A program made the translations under genes and the position numbers. DNA of 59,600 nt from the NCBI RefSeq assembly GCF_025567625.1, contig NZ_JAOQJC010000048.1, positions 1-59,600 on the forward strand. Direction: 5' to 3'. The notes under the pieces are model-generated. The model was not told where the DNA came from, did not search any database, and saw only the letters and a program-made list of their open reading frames with translations. Below are positions 36,519 through 46,186 of the stretch, in pieces; the first letter of the stretch is position 1; the number at the start of each line of letters is the position of its first letter. Source of the DNA: Paenibacillus sp. J5C2022. GTDB taxonomy: Bacteria; Bacillota; Bacilli; Paenibacillales; Paenibacillaceae.

Positions 36519-37427
36519 TTGATTGCAAGACGGAGAACCTTTCGTAGTTGGCAGCTGTATGTGCTTTTCTTACCACCTTTGATCTACATTCTATTATTTA
36601 AGTACGTTCCGATGCTGGGAGCCGTCATTGCTTTCAAGGACTTCTCTATTTCCAAGGGCATTTTCGCCAGCGAATGGGTTGGACTGAAGCATTTCATGCG
36701 GTTTTTCGAATCCTATGATTTCAGCAGGCTCCTGTTCAATACGTTAAGCGTCAGCTTCTATACGCTGATCGCAAGCTTTCCATTTCCTATAATGCTTGCA
36801 ATCGGATTGAACTATGTGAGGAACCAGCGGTTCAAAAAGACGGTTCAAATGGTGACGTACGCACCGTACTTTATAAGTGTGGTCGTGCTCGTCGGCTTGC
36901 TGTTCCAATTCCTGGACCCTCGCACGGGCGCCATTAACCTGGTGCTGGGCTGGTTCGGAGTGGAGCCGATCAACTTCATGGCCGATGCGTCGCTGTTCCA
37001 GTCGATTTATGTATGGTCTCATGTATGGCAAAACGTCGGCTTCGCTTGCATCATCTATCTGGCGACGCTGGCGGGAATCGATCCCGCACTTCACGAAGCG
37101 GCCGTGATCGACGGTGCATCCAAAGTGCAGCGCATCTGGCATATCGATATTCCCGGCATACTGCCGATCGCCGTTATCCTGCTAATCCTCAATACGGGAC
37201 AGGTGCTGGAGACCGGCTTCGAGAAAATCCTGCTTATGCAAAATGCGCTTAACTTGCGGACCTCCGAAGTGATCGACACTTACGTGTACAAGGTAGGCTT
37301 GATTTCACAGGCGATGAACTTCTCTTACGCCACAGCAATCGGATTGTTCAAGGCGGTTGTCGGCTTCGCTCTCCTCATTATCGTGAACACCGCAGCCAAG
37401 AAAATGAAACAGGAAAGTTTATGGTAA
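36519..37427 (+). CDS. ABC sugar importer permease (LplB/YteP type)
   Basis: About 302 aa, six membrane helices. The coupling loop EAAVIDGASKVQRIWHIDIP (near residue 190) is the EAA motif that docks to the ATPase. I take TTG 36519 as start since AAGGGGGG lies seven bases before it; the longer frame from 36408 has no site and a non-family N-terminus. Part of a three-gene importer operon without ATPase; MsmX (3639) is the probable motor. Confidence 0.85.
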   Translation: MIARRRTFRSWQLYVLFLPPLIYILLFKYVPMLGAVIAFKDFSISKGIFASEWVGLKHFMRFFESYDFSRLLFNTLSVSFYTLIASFPFPIMLAIGLNYVRNQRFKKTVQMVTYAPYFISVVVLVGLLFQFLDPRTGAINLVLGWFGVEPINFMADASLFQSIYVWSHVWQNVGFACIIYLATLAGIDPALHEAAVIDGASKVQRIWHIDIPGILPIAVILLILNTGQVLETGFEKILLMQNALNLRTSEVIDTYVYKVGLISQAMNFSYATAIGLFKAVVGFALLIIVNTAAKKMKQESLW

Positions 37428-37440
37428 GGGGGGATAGTGC

Positions 37441-38337
37441 ATGGAAACGAACGCAATGAAAGAATCCGGTGGAGATAGAGTGTTTACTATCGTCAACTAT
37501 GTGCTGCTGACATTCGTGCTGTTGATTATACTCTATCCCTTGATCTATGTTGTAAGCGCCTCCTTCAGTTCGACTTACGCGATAATGTCGGGCAAGGTGT
37601 GGCTGTGGCCGGTGGAGCCGTCGCTTGATGGCTACACGGCGGTATTTAAAAATAAAAATGTACTCGTCGGCTTCAAGAACACAGTTCTCTATACGGGTAT
37701 CGGGACGCTGCTCAATGTGGCGATGACGATTCTGGCGGCTTATCCGCTGTCCCGTCGCGACTTCCGCTTCAGAGGGGCATTCATGCTGATGCTGGTCTTC
37801 ACGATGATGTTCAACGGCGGGCTCATTCCCAACTACCTGATTGTCAAGGAACTGGGCATGATCGATACGTTCTGGTCGATGATCATTCCGACCGCGCTGA
37901 CGGCATGGAATGTGATCATTATGCGGACGTACTTCCAGACGACCATTCCGCATGAGATTCTGGAAGCCTCCCAGATCGACGGCTGCAATGACTTCCGCTT
38001 TCTGTGGCGCATCGTGCTGCCGCTGTCGGGTCCCATTCTGGCGGTTATCGCTTTGTTCTATGCCGTAGGCCACTGGAATCAGTACTTCAATGCGATGATT
38101 TACTTGAAGAGTCCTGATTTGTATCCGCTTCAGCTCATTCTGCGCGATATTCTCATTCAGAATGAAGTGAACATCGATATGATCGGGGACGCTAAGACGG
38201 CAGCCGCACGCCAAGGCTTGAGGGAACTGCTCAAGTATTCGCTTATCGTCGTATCGTCGCTGCCATTGATTGTCGTCTATCCGTTTGTGCAGAAGTTTTT
38301 CGTGAAGGGCGTTATGATCGGATCGTTGAAGGGATAA
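37441..38337 (+). CDS. ABC sugar importer permease (YtcP type)
   Basis: 298 aa, six membrane helices. EAA loop EASQIDGCNDFRFLWRIVLP near 180, and the CUT1-type N-terminus ILYPLIYVVSASFSS. AAGGGGGG precedes ATG 37441, 13 bp after the first permease. Together they would form the heterodimeric channel. Confidence 0.9.
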   Translation: METNAMKESGGDRVFTIVNYVLLTFVLLIILYPLIYVVSASFSSTYAIMSGKVWLWPVEPSLDGYTAVFKNKNVLVGFKNTVLYTGIGTLLNVAMTILAAYPLSRRDFRFRGAFMLMLVFTMMFNGGLIPNYLIVKELGMIDTFWSMIIPTALTAWNVIIMRTYFQTTIPHEILEASQIDGCNDFRFLWRIVLPLSGPILAVIALFYAVGHWNQYFNAMIYLKSPDLYPLQLILRDILIQNEVNIDMIGDAKTAAARQGLRELLKYSLIVVSSLPLIVVYPFVQKFFVKGVMIGSLKG

Positions 38338-38365
38338 TAGCAACTTATTATTAGGAGGGGTCAAT

Positions 38366-40057
38366 TTGAAGAAGCTTCTCATGTCTATGCTTGCGGTTGT
38401 CATGGTGTTAACGCTTGTGCTTGCCGGATGCTCCGGCTCCGATAACAATAAAGATACGGGCAAGGGCGGGAATGACGGGAAGAGCGGCGGCAACGGCAAT
38501 AGCGGTTCTGCCGAGCTGCTGACGGAACCCGGCACTTACCCGATCGTGAACGAGCAGGTTACGCTGAAGGTCATGGTTCGCGGCAATCCGCTAGTCGAGG
38601 ATTTCGCAACGAATGAATTCACGAAGTGGTATGAAGAGAAAACGAACGTGCATATCGAGTGGGAAGTCGTTCCCGAGCAGAGCATGCAGGAAAAGCTGAA
38701 CCTGGTGCTGGCGGGAGGCGATCTGCCTGATGTCATTCTCGGTCTGAACGTCACGCCGGCACAGCAGATGATCTACGGCAGTGAAGGGTCCTTCTTGCCG
38801 CTGAACGATCTGATCGCAGAGCATGGCGTGCAGACGAAGAAGTTGTTCGAGCAATACCCGGAGGTAGAGAAAGCGATAACGGCACCGGACGGCAACATCT
38901 ACGGCTTGCCGGAAATCAACCAATGCTACCACTGCTCCATGAGCCAGAAGATGTGGATATACCAGCCGTGGCTGGATAAGCTTGGCCTTGACATGCCTAC
39001 TACGACGGATGAGCTCTATGACGTACTGAAGGCGTTCAAGGAGCAAGACCCTAACGGCAACGGCAAAGCGGACGAAATTCCATTGTCCATCTCGCCGAAG
39101 AGCTGGAGATCTTCCATGGATGCGTTCCTGATGAACTCCTTCATCTACAACCCGGTATACGGAAGCAGCACGAAGCACATGTTCGTGAAAGATGGCGTCA
39201 TGGACGTCGCCTTCGACAAGCCGGAGTGGAAGGAAGGATTGAAGTATATCCGCAAGCTGTATCAAGACGGCCTGATCGCAAGCGAGTCCTTCACGCAAGA
39301 TGACAACCAGCTGATTCAAATTGGCGAAAATCCGGATACGGTTCTTCTCGGCGCATCGACGGGCGGCCACCAAGGCGTCTTCACCCAGCTGATGGGCGAG
39401 AGCGGCAGATGGAGTGAATATAAGACTGTTCCGGTATTGAAAGGGCCGAACGGCGAGGGCTTCGCTCCGACAGATCCGTCCGGCATGACGCTTGGCACAT
39501 TCATTATTACAAACAAAGCGAAGCATCCTGAGGTTGCGCTTCGCTGGGCCGACGGTCTCTTCGAATACGAGCATACGCTTCGTTCCAACTACGGTCGTCC
39601 GGGCGAGGAATGGCGCGATGCGGAGGCAGGCGAGATCGGCATTAACGGCGAGCCTGCCAAGTGGATTGACCTGAAGTCCTTCGGCGAAGTGCAGAATATA
39701 CACTGGGCGCAGACCGGTCCGTCCAACCGTTCGAACGAGTTCCGCTTGAGCGCAGTAAGTAAAGGTGAGGACGCATTAGAGGATATTCTGTATCACGAGA
39801 CGAAAAATAACTATGAGCCGTTCAAGTCTGATCAATACAAAACGGTTCCGCCGCTGTTCATGACGAACGATCAAGCGACAGAGACAGCTGACCTGTCCAA
39901 GACGATCAACGACTTCGTAGAGGAGATGATGGCTCGCTTCATTATCGGCGACGCTGATATCGACGCGGAGTGGGATACGTATCTGAAGACGCTGGACAGC
40001 ATGAATCTGAAGCGCCTGATCGAAATCTATCAAGCGGCTTACGATGCTCAGCAATAA
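38366..40057 (+). CDS. Extracellular solute-binding lipoprotein (YtcQ/LipO type)
   Basis: 563 aa. Signal peptide with lipobox LVLAGC, lipid-modified Cys22, then a Gly/Ser/Lys-rich tether and a large type 1-like binding domain. It is larger than typical binding proteins (about 420 aa), as usual for this Paenibacillus group that handles oligosaccharides. The start is TTG 38366 behind AGGAGGGG; there is no ATG before the signal peptide. The Lgt protein at 6097 would modify it. A terminator follows. Confidence 0.9.
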   Translation: MKKLLMSMLAVVMVLTLVLAGCSGSDNNKDTGKGGNDGKSGGNGNSGSAELLTEPGTYPIVNEQVTLKVMVRGNPLVEDFATNEFTKWYEEKTNVHIEWEVVPEQSMQEKLNLVLAGGDLPDVILGLNVTPAQQMIYGSEGSFLPLNDLIAEHGVQTKKLFEQYPEVEKAITAPDGNIYGLPEINQCYHCSMSQKMWIYQPWLDKLGLDMPTTTDELYDVLKAFKEQDPNGNGKADEIPLSISPKSWRSSMDAFLMNSFIYNPVYGSSTKHMFVKDGVMDVAFDKPEWKEGLKYIRKLYQDGLIASESFTQDDNQLIQIGENPDTVLLGASTGGHQGVFTQLMGESGRWSEYKTVPVLKGPNGEGFAPTDPSGMTLGTFIITNKAKHPEVALRWADGLFEYEHTLRSNYGRPGEEWRDAEAGEIGINGEPAKWIDLKSFGEVQNIHWAQTGPSNRSNEFRLSAVSKGEDALEDILYHETKNNYEPFKSDQYKTVPPLFMTNDQATETADLSKTINDFVEEMMARFIIGDADIDAEWDTYLKTLDSMNLKRLIEIYQAAYDAQQ

Positions 40058-40070
40058 TCCAATAAGAGTA

Positions 40071-40106
40071 GGGGAAGGATTCATTCTTGGGAATGAATCC
40101 TTTTCC
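40071..40106 (+). terminator. Terminator of the sugar importer operon
   Basis: GGATTCATTC / GAATGAATCC with loop TTGG, extended by A-T and G-T pairs to about 16 bp, followed by TTTT. It overlaps the region before the next RBS. Confidence 0.85.
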
Positions 40107-40131
40107 GCCATGTGTGAGGAGGCAACAGAGA

Positions 40132-41148
40132 ATGAGCAATGTGTTGGTGGAGGAGTACCGCGGAGGTTTCTTGGAAAATGTTCATTACGGTCATATTTGC
40201 GGTGTGAATGAGAGGAGGAAGGTTGTATACCGGTCGGGCGATCCGGAATGGGTGACGTTCATGCGCTCGGCGGCCAAGCCGATGCAGGCGATACCGGCAT
40301 TCATGGGCGGCTTCCTGGATGAGAGATTCCACTTCACGGACGAGGAGAAGGCGATCATGATGGCATCGCATCGGGCGCTTCCGTATCATGTGGAAGCGCT
40401 GGAGGGAATGCTCTCGAAGCTGGGTCTTCGCGAGGATGCGCTAGTATGCAAGCCGACTTATCCGCTGGATATGGATGCCAGAGATGCGTTAGTGGCTGGC
40501 GGCAAGCCGCAGCGCAGAGTGTATCACAATTGCTCCGGCAAGCATCTGGGGCTACTCGCTTATTGCATCGGCATGGGTTATCCGCTGGAGGGGTATGAAC
40601 AGGCTAGTCATCCCGCTCAGCAGGAAGTGCTTCGTATCGTAGCCCTTCTGTCCGAAGTGCCGACCGGAGACATTCGAATCGGAACGGACGGCTGCGGCTT
40701 CCCGGTATTCGGCATGCCGCTATCAGGAATGGCCAGAGCCTTCCTTAAGCTGGCTTGTCCCGATCTGATAGAAGATGAAGCGGTCCGGAAGGCCGTCATG
40801 GAAGTGACGGCGAATATGAATCGCTATCCCGCGATGATATCCGCCGATTATCTGATCTGTCCCAATCTGCTGATGGACGACAATATCGTGGCCAAGGGCG
40901 GCGCCAAGGGCGTCTATTGCTTCGCCTTGCGGAAGGAGCGTATGGCCTTCGCCTTGAAGGTGAATGACGGCTCCGAGGAGGAGTGGCCGATTATCGTCGC
41001 ATCCATACTGGAGCAGATCGACTATAGCAACCGGGCGACCATCGATCGGATGTACCGGATCGGTCCGCCGGAGATCCGGAACGACAACGGGCTGGTCATC
41101 GGGAGAAATCAGGCGGTATTCCGGCTCGAAGATGTGATGGTGGACTAA
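40132..41148 (+). CDS. L-asparaginase II-like protein (Rhizobium etli AnsA type)
   Basis: 338 aa, family of the thermolabile R. etli asparaginase, unrelated to E. coli AnsB. Features are RSAAKPMQAIPA (about 45-56) and YHNCSGKHLGLLAYC and DGCGFPVFGMPLSG. It would release ammonia from asparagine. GAGGAGG serves ATG 40132; an in-frame ATG at 40087 lies in the terminator hairpin. It shares one base with the dipeptidase gene (TAATG), so the two are coupled and both point to amino-acid use. Confidence 0.82.
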   Translation: MSNVLVEEYRGGFLENVHYGHICGVNERRKVVYRSGDPEWVTFMRSAAKPMQAIPAFMGGFLDERFHFTDEEKAIMMASHRALPYHVEALEGMLSKLGLREDALVCKPTYPLDMDARDALVAGGKPQRRVYHNCSGKHLGLLAYCIGMGYPLEGYEQASHPAQQEVLRIVALLSEVPTGDIRIGTDGCGFPVFGMPLSGMARAFLKLACPDLIEDEAVRKAVMEVTANMNRYPAMISADYLICPNLLMDDNIVAKGGAKGVYCFALRKERMAFALKVNDGSEEEWPIIVASILEQIDYSNRATIDRMYRIGPPEIRNDNGLVIGRNQAVFRLEDVMVD

Positions 41149-42647
41149 TGATCGATTGGAAAGCGGAAGTAGAAGCGAGACGCGAAGCGCTGCTGGGCGA
41201 CCTGATTCCCCTGCTGGCCATTCCGAGCGTGAAGGATGCCGCGAGCAGCGGCCCGGGGCAGCCTCAAGGCTGCCACTCGGCGCGCGCGTTGGAATATATG
41301 ATAAGGCTGGCGGAGAAGAGCGGATTGCATACGGCTGTCATTGACGGATTGGTAGGATACGCGGAATATGACGCCGTCCGGGAGAAGCGGCGCATCGGAA
41401 GAAGCCAGAGAGAGTATATCGCCGTATTGAGTCATCTGGATGTGGTTCCCGCCACGGGCAACTGGACGACACCGCCCTTCGAGCCCTGGATCAGGGACGG
41501 CAGATTGTATGCGCGCGGCGCTATCGATGACAAGGGGCCGGCGATGGCTACGCTCTATGCTCTCAAAATCGTGAAAGAGCTCGGGCTGCCGATGAAGCAT
41601 AACGTCAGGCTTATATTCGGAATCGACGAAGAAACCGGTATGACTTGTATGGACGCCTACAATCGCAGGCAGCGGCCGCCGCTGGCAGGCTTCACGCCGG
41701 ACGCGGTATTCCCCATCGTGAATGCCGAGAAGGGACAGGTGAACGGCCGGATCGAGCGGATAGCGGATGTAACGGCAGGAGCGGACGGGCATGAGCCAGC
41801 TGATGAGAATGCCGAGTTGGTGCTTATCAGCTTCCAAGCCGGGACGGCAGCCAATATGGTGCCCGACGAAGCAAAAGCGATTCTAATGGGGGTGTCTGAC
41901 GAGCGGCTGCACGAGCTCCGGGCATCTCTGCAGCGCTATAGCGAGACTGCTTCCGTTCAAAGAAGTGCGGTCAGGCTGGATGACGGACTGGTGGAGATCT
42001 GTGTGAAGGGGAGGTCTGCCCATGGTATGGAGCCGCAGAAGGGTGTGAATGCCGGGCTGAAGCTGGCGGGCTTCTTGAGCCGGCAGTCTGTCGATGCGGA
42101 AGCGAGAAGCTTCCTGGACTGCTGCGAGCTGTACTTCGTGGATGACTACCTTGGCGAACGTCTCGGCATCGCCCGGCGGGATGAAGAGACGAAGGAGCTC
42201 ACCGTCAATGTCGGGGTGATTGGTTATGAGCGGGGCGTATCTTCCAGCCTAGTGCTTAATATTCGCTATCCCATCAGCTCGGACGCCGAAGAAATCATTG
42301 GCCGGATCTCGCATTGCGTCGGCCGCCTGGGTTATCGCTGGCGGGATATTACAGTGAAGGAGCCGCATCATGTGCCGAGAAGCCATCCCATGATCGGGGC
42401 TCTGCAGCGAATATACCGGGAAGAGACGGGACTGGAGCCCGAGCTGCTGTCGACCGGCGGAGGGACGTATGCCTGCAAGATGCCGTACGGAGTCGCATTC
42501 GGCGCATTGTTCCCGGATCGCGAAGACACCGCGCATCAACCGGACGAGTACGTCGATATCGACGAGCTGATGCAAGCGACGGCGATGTTCGCCCGAGCAA
42601 TCTACGAGCTGGGCAATCTGGACATGCCTGATGTCAGGCAATCGTAA
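41148..42647 (+). CDS. pepV: M20-family dipeptidase (PepV/Sapep type)
   Basis: 499 aa metallopeptidase with two zinc ions. Ligand motifs in order: LSHLDVVPATG, GAIDDKGPAMA with the bridging Asp, GIDEETGM with the catalytic Glu pair, and late His in REDTAHQPDEYVDI. An insertion-type lid domain lies about 200-380. Homologues cut dipeptides such as beta-Ala-His in the cytoplasm. Start ATG overlaps the asparaginase stop. The charged stretch near 90 (REKRRIGRSQRE) is unlike the usual family and may be a surface loop. Confidence 0.86.
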   Translation: MIDWKAEVEARREALLGDLIPLLAIPSVKDAASSGPGQPQGCHSARALEYMIRLAEKSGLHTAVIDGLVGYAEYDAVREKRRIGRSQREYIAVLSHLDVVPATGNWTTPPFEPWIRDGRLYARGAIDDKGPAMATLYALKIVKELGLPMKHNVRLIFGIDEETGMTCMDAYNRRQRPPLAGFTPDAVFPIVNAEKGQVNGRIERIADVTAGADGHEPADENAELVLISFQAGTAANMVPDEAKAILMGVSDERLHELRASLQRYSETASVQRSAVRLDDGLVEICVKGRSAHGMEPQKGVNAGLKLAGFLSRQSVDAEARSFLDCCELYFVDDYLGERLGIARRDEETKELTVNVGVIGYERGVSSSLVLNIRYPISSDAEEIIGRISHCVGRLGYRWRDITVKEPHHVPRSHPMIGALQRIYREETGLEPELLSTGGGTYACKMPYGVAFGALFPDREDTAHQPDEYVDIDELMQATAMFARAIYELGNLDMPDVRQS

Positions 42648-42659
42648 GGGGGGGAGCAT

Positions 42660-44183
42660 ATGGAAGTGACCGTAGGCATGGAACGAGTCGGGGGCTTGCG
42701 ACTTCGGCTGGAGCTGGAGGACGGCTCGTCGAATGGGGTACCTGGTGCAGGAGCCGCTGGCGCCTTGTCGTTCGGTCTGGACAACGGAGCGGAGTATGTT
42801 ATAGCTGGACTCGGCAAGACGGCGTCGCTGACGCTGGAGGGGCTGCGACGGGCGGCGGGACAGTGCGCCAGGGGCATTGCCGCGCGGCGCGTGTCGACCG
42901 TATCGCTTGAGGAGCGGGAACTTGCTGCTGTTGCAGCCGCCTGCGGCTGCACGATGGAAGCGGCAGTCGAAGCCTGGACGGAGGGCTGGCTGCTTGGCGG
43001 ATACAGCTTCGACAAGTACAAGACGCCTTCCGCGCGATTCCAAGCCGTGGATCGGCTTCATATCGTTGCGGGGGTGGCTGGCGGCCATTCCGGCAGTGAT
43101 GCAGATATCGGGGTTAGCGATAACAGTGCGGCCGGTGGAGCGGAAGCGGCCGAAGCGGCGGAGGAAGATGGCGGCGCAATGGTGAAGACTGCAGCAGAGC
43201 GCGCCACTGTTCGCGCGGAAGCGGTTATGCTGGCACGCGACTGGTGCAACGAGCCGTCGAATGTGATGACGCCTCTCCGTCTGGCGGAAGCGTGCCGGGA
43301 GCACTTCTCGCTATTGCCGGGCATGACCTGCGAGGTGATCGAAGGCGAAGCGCTGCATGAACTGGAGATGGCGGGCTTGCTGACGGTGGGAAGGGGCAGC
43401 AGCCACGGACCGGCCATGATTCAGCTGACCTACAGGACACAGCCGGATCTGCCGCTAATGGCATTGGTAGGCAAAGGCGTCACCTTCGATATGGGCGGTA
43501 TGAATGTGAAGGAAGGCAAGGACCTGAGCGAAGCCCGTTATGATATGGGCGGCGCTTGCGCGGTGCTGGGAGCGATGCATATGCTGGCCAGGCTGGGAGC
43601 GGAGGCGAATGTCGTTGCGCTCATCCCGACAGCGTACAACGTGCCGGACGGCGAAGCGTATGTGCCGTCCACCGTAATCGCCTATCCTAACGGTCTGCAC
43701 GTACAGGTGGGCAACACCGATGCGGAAGGAAGGCTCATACTGGCTGATGCGCTGCTGCACGCCCAGCGACTGGGAGCGAGCCGGATCATCGATATCGCGA
43801 CTCTGACGGGCAATGTAGGCCAGGCGTTAGGTCTTGGCATGGCGGGCGTCTGGGGCGATACGGCGGTGGCGCGGGAGCTGCATGAGATCGGTGAGCGCAA
43901 TGGCGATCGCAATTGGGCAATGCCTCTCGTGGAGGAATATGAGGAGCTGCTTCGCAGCGATTATGCCGACTTGAACAATATCGGCTCCAGCCCTTACGGC
44001 GGAGCGATTCAAGCTGCACTGTTCCTGCGCCGCTTCGTTGACAAGAATATCCGATGGACGCACATCGATATGGCCAATACAGTGCAGGCCAAGCCTGCGC
44101 GCGGCTACTCACCGGCCGGCGCGACCGGCTATGGCGTGCGGCTGCTGGCCGATTATATATTATCTGTAACAGAGGAGCTATAG
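42660..44183 (+). CDS. pepA: Leucyl aminopeptidase (M17, PepA)
   Basis: 507 aa. The C-terminal catalytic domain keeps the ligands: Lys in VGKGVTFDMGG, second Lys and Asp in NVKEGKDLSEARYDMGG, and signature NTDAEGRL. The usual FDSGG is FDMGG here. The N-terminal ~170 residues are divergent and include an Ala/Glu-rich linker (GGAEAAEAAEEDGGA, about 159-173). It would work with the dipeptidase upstream on peptide turnover. GGGGGGGAG precedes ATG. Confidence 0.9.
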   Translation: MEVTVGMERVGGLRLRLELEDGSSNGVPGAGAAGALSFGLDNGAEYVIAGLGKTASLTLEGLRRAAGQCARGIAARRVSTVSLEERELAAVAAACGCTMEAAVEAWTEGWLLGGYSFDKYKTPSARFQAVDRLHIVAGVAGGHSGSDADIGVSDNSAAGGAEAAEAAEEDGGAMVKTAAERATVRAEAVMLARDWCNEPSNVMTPLRLAEACREHFSLLPGMTCEVIEGEALHELEMAGLLTVGRGSSHGPAMIQLTYRTQPDLPLMALVGKGVTFDMGGMNVKEGKDLSEARYDMGGACAVLGAMHMLARLGAEANVVALIPTAYNVPDGEAYVPSTVIAYPNGLHVQVGNTDAEGRLILADALLHAQRLGASRIIDIATLTGNVGQALGLGMAGVWGDTAVARELHEIGERNGDRNWAMPLVEEYEELLRSDYADLNNIGSSPYGGAIQAALFLRRFVDKNIRWTHIDMANTVQAKPARGYSPAGATGYGVRLLADYILSVTEEL

Positions 44184-44185
44184 AG

Positions 44186-44881
44186 ATGATTGTTGAGATT
44201 ATCGCGATTACGCCGGACGATGTGGCAGTGGCTGCCGCAGCCGGCGCAGACCGGATTGAGCTGGTGAGCGGCATTGCGGAAGGGGGGCTTACGCCCAGCG
44301 CAGGCTTGATGGAAGCCGCTGTGCAAGCGGCGGCTATTCCCGTCAATGTCATGATTCGGCCGCACAGCCAGTCGTTCCGCTATAACGAGACGGATCAGCG
44401 AGTCATGCTACGGGATATTGAAGCGGCCCGCGCCGCGGGAGCGGCCGGAATCGTTATCGGCTTGCTGAATGCTGCCGGCGAGATTGACCGGACGGGGCTG
44501 GAGCTGTTGCTGGCAGCTGCCGACGGCATGGATGTGACCTTCCATCGCGCGTTCGACGAGCTGCAGGATCAAGCCGAGGGGCTTCGTGTGCTGTCGGAAT
44601 ATGAGGCGATCAGCCGAGTGCTGACGGCGGGAGGATTGCGTCCCGCGCCGGAATCGGCCGGGCAATTGCGTATGCTGCAGGAGCTGTCTGCTGAACTGGG
44701 AGGGCCGCGCATTATGGGCGGATACGGATTGAATGCCGATAACGCGGCGGACTTCGTGAAGAAGACGGGTGTGCCGGAAGTACATTTCGGCTCGGGAGCA
44801 CGCGTGAAGGGAAGCTTCCAATATGGCGTGGATGCCCGCGTCGTAGAACGGATTCGTTCCAATTGGCCGTCACGCGCATAA
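44186..44881 (+). CDS. cutC: CutC-family TIM-barrel protein
   Basis: 231 aa. Typical CutC features: GADRIELVSGIAEGGLTPS (about 19-37), MIRPHSQSFRYN, VTFHRAFDEL, and VHFGSGAR near the end. The family was linked to copper homeostasis but its reaction is not firmly known. ATG 44186 lies two bases after the pepA stop with AGAGGAG inside pepA. Grouping with peptidases and a sugar isomerase offers no clear hint to copper. Confidence 0.87.
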   Translation: MIVEIIAITPDDVAVAAAAGADRIELVSGIAEGGLTPSAGLMEAAVQAAAIPVNVMIRPHSQSFRYNETDQRVMLRDIEAARAAGAAGIVIGLLNAAGEIDRTGLELLLAAADGMDVTFHRAFDELQDQAEGLRVLSEYEAISRVLTAGGLRPAPESAGQLRMLQELSAELGGPRIMGGYGLNADNAADFVKKTGVPEVHFGSGARVKGSFQYGVDARVVERIRSNWPSRA

Positions 44882-44891
44882 CCGGCACCTG

Positions 44892-44926
44892 CTTCTGGAC
44901 ACATTGTAAGAAAGGAAGTCCAGAAG
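44892..44926. repeat. Inverted repeat between cutC and the isomerase-like gene
   Basis: CTTCTGGAC (44892-44900) and GTCCAGAAG (44918-44926), exact 9-bp arms, 17-nt loop, no T run. It could be an operator or an mRNA stem just before the next ribosome binding site. Confidence 0.55.
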
Positions 44927-44941
44927 AGAGGTGACGTTCGT

Positions 44942-45724
44942 ATGCGCAAGCCGGTGATCGGCATTCAGATGTATTCGCTCAGGGATGAAGCGGAGCGGGA
45001 CTTCCTGGGAACGCTCAAGAAGGTGACGGACATCGGATATGAGGCTGCGGAGCTGGCGGGCTGCTTTAATATGCCTGCGAAGCGGCTTCGTTCGGAGGTG
45101 CAGGCGCTGGGGCTGATCATCCCGTCGATGATTGTGTCGATTAATTTCAATACGATAAGCAAGATGGCGTCCGACCTGGCCAGGGATTTGGAATACGCCG
45201 ATGAGCTGGGCGTGAAGTGGATTGTCTCGCCGTGGATTCCGGTATCGGAAGTGCCGTCCATGGACGAGGTGAATTACTTGACAGAGGTGCTGTCCCGTTG
45301 CGGCGAGCAGGTGAGATCGGCAGGCATGAAGTATGCGATTCATAATCATGAGAGTGAGTTCAAGGTGGTGGACGGCACGACGATGCTGGACCGACTGCTT
45401 GAGCAGGTGCCAGCCGATCTGCTGGGGCTGGAGCTGGACATCGGCTGGGCAGCATTGGCCGGGCAAGATGCCGGTCAGTATATGCACCGGTATAAGGAGC
45501 GGATTGCCGGCGTACATATGCGGGACTTCGAGAGCGGCCGGAGAGATGTGGAGCTGGGCAAGGGCAAGCTGGATTGCGACCGGCTTGTCGGGGAACTGTG
45601 CGCCGCGGGCATTGACAACGTGTATGCGGAGCAAGAACAGTTCGCGGAAGGTTCCCTGGAGAGTGCAGCAGCGAATTTTGCCTATTTAAAAAAAATGGTT
45701 GATCATGCATACGTTGAGGTTTGA
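44942..45724 (+). CDS. Sugar phosphate isomerase/epimerase-like TIM-barrel protein
   Basis: 260 aa of the xylose-isomerase-like AP endonuclease 2 fold. QMYSLRDEAERDFLGTLKK (about 8-26), YAIHNHESEF with a metal His, GLELDIGWA and HMRDFESGRR carry the metal-binding residues. IolE-like or hydroxypyruvate-isomerase-like enzymes look alike, so the substrate is open. GAGAGGTGAC lies before ATG 44942. Last gene before the secG promoter. Confidence 0.8.
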   Translation: MRKPVIGIQMYSLRDEAERDFLGTLKKVTDIGYEAAELAGCFNMPAKRLRSEVQALGLIIPSMIVSINFNTISKMASDLARDLEYADELGVKWIVSPWIPVSEVPSMDEVNYLTEVLSRCGEQVRSAGMKYAIHNHESEFKVVDGTTMLDRLLEQVPADLLGLELDIGWAALAGQDAGQYMHRYKERIAGVHMRDFESGRRDVELGKGKLDCDRLVGELCAAGIDNVYAEQEQFAEGSLESAAANFAYLKKMVDHAYVEV

Positions 45725-45733
45725 TCGCTCCTA

Positions 45734-45762
45734 TTGAATCTTATAGAGGGCTATGGTACAAT
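45734..45762 (+). promoter_or_regulatory. Promoter of secG
   Basis: TTGAAT (45734-45739), 17-bp spacer, TACAAT (45757-45762), 46 bp before secG. Confidence 0.65.
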
Positions 45763-45807
45763 CAGTCTATGTGTTTCTATGGAACGGCTACGCTGGAGGT
45801 GGATTGA

Positions 45808-46044
45808 ATGGAAATCGCATTGAAGATCGTACTCATCGTCTTTTCCTTGGGCCTGATCGCTGTCGTCTTGCTCCAGAAGGGCAAGAGCGCCGGATTGTCC
45901 GGAGCGATTACGGGCGGTGCGGAGCATCTGTTCGGCAAGCAGAAGGCACGCGGACTGGACTTGTTCCTGCAACGCTTGACGGTTGCGTTTGCTGTAGGAT
46001 TTTTTGTACTGGCGCTTGTAGTGTCTTACTTCGTAGAGAAATAA
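45808..46044 (+). CDS. secG: Protein-export membrane subunit SecG
   Basis: 78 aa, two membrane helices (about 4-22 and 55-74) joined by a loop with VLLQKGKSAGLSGAITGG, the SecG hallmark. It is an accessory subunit of the SecYEG translocon. GGAGGTGG lies before ATG. Position before rnr-smpB-ssrA is as in B. subtilis. Confidence 0.95.
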   Translation: MEIALKIVLIVFSLGLIAVVLLQKGKSAGLSGAITGGAEHLFGKQKARGLDLFLQRLTVAFAVGFFVLALVVSYFVEK

Positions 46045-46061
46045 TACATGAGCTGTTGGAA

Positions 46062-46087
46062 GGCGAGGGCGAACCTCGTCTTTTTTT
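46062..46087 (+). terminator. Terminator after secG
   Basis: GGCGAGG, loop GCGAA, CCTCGTC (one G-U pair), then seven T. Confidence 0.88.
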
Positions 46088-46186
46088 GTGCATGAGGGAT
46101 GCGGGGAAAGGCTTTCGTGTATACTACATGGTATATGATCATCTATCAACCGCTGATGGCAGCGGTCATGGGGAGAACTAGCATTC

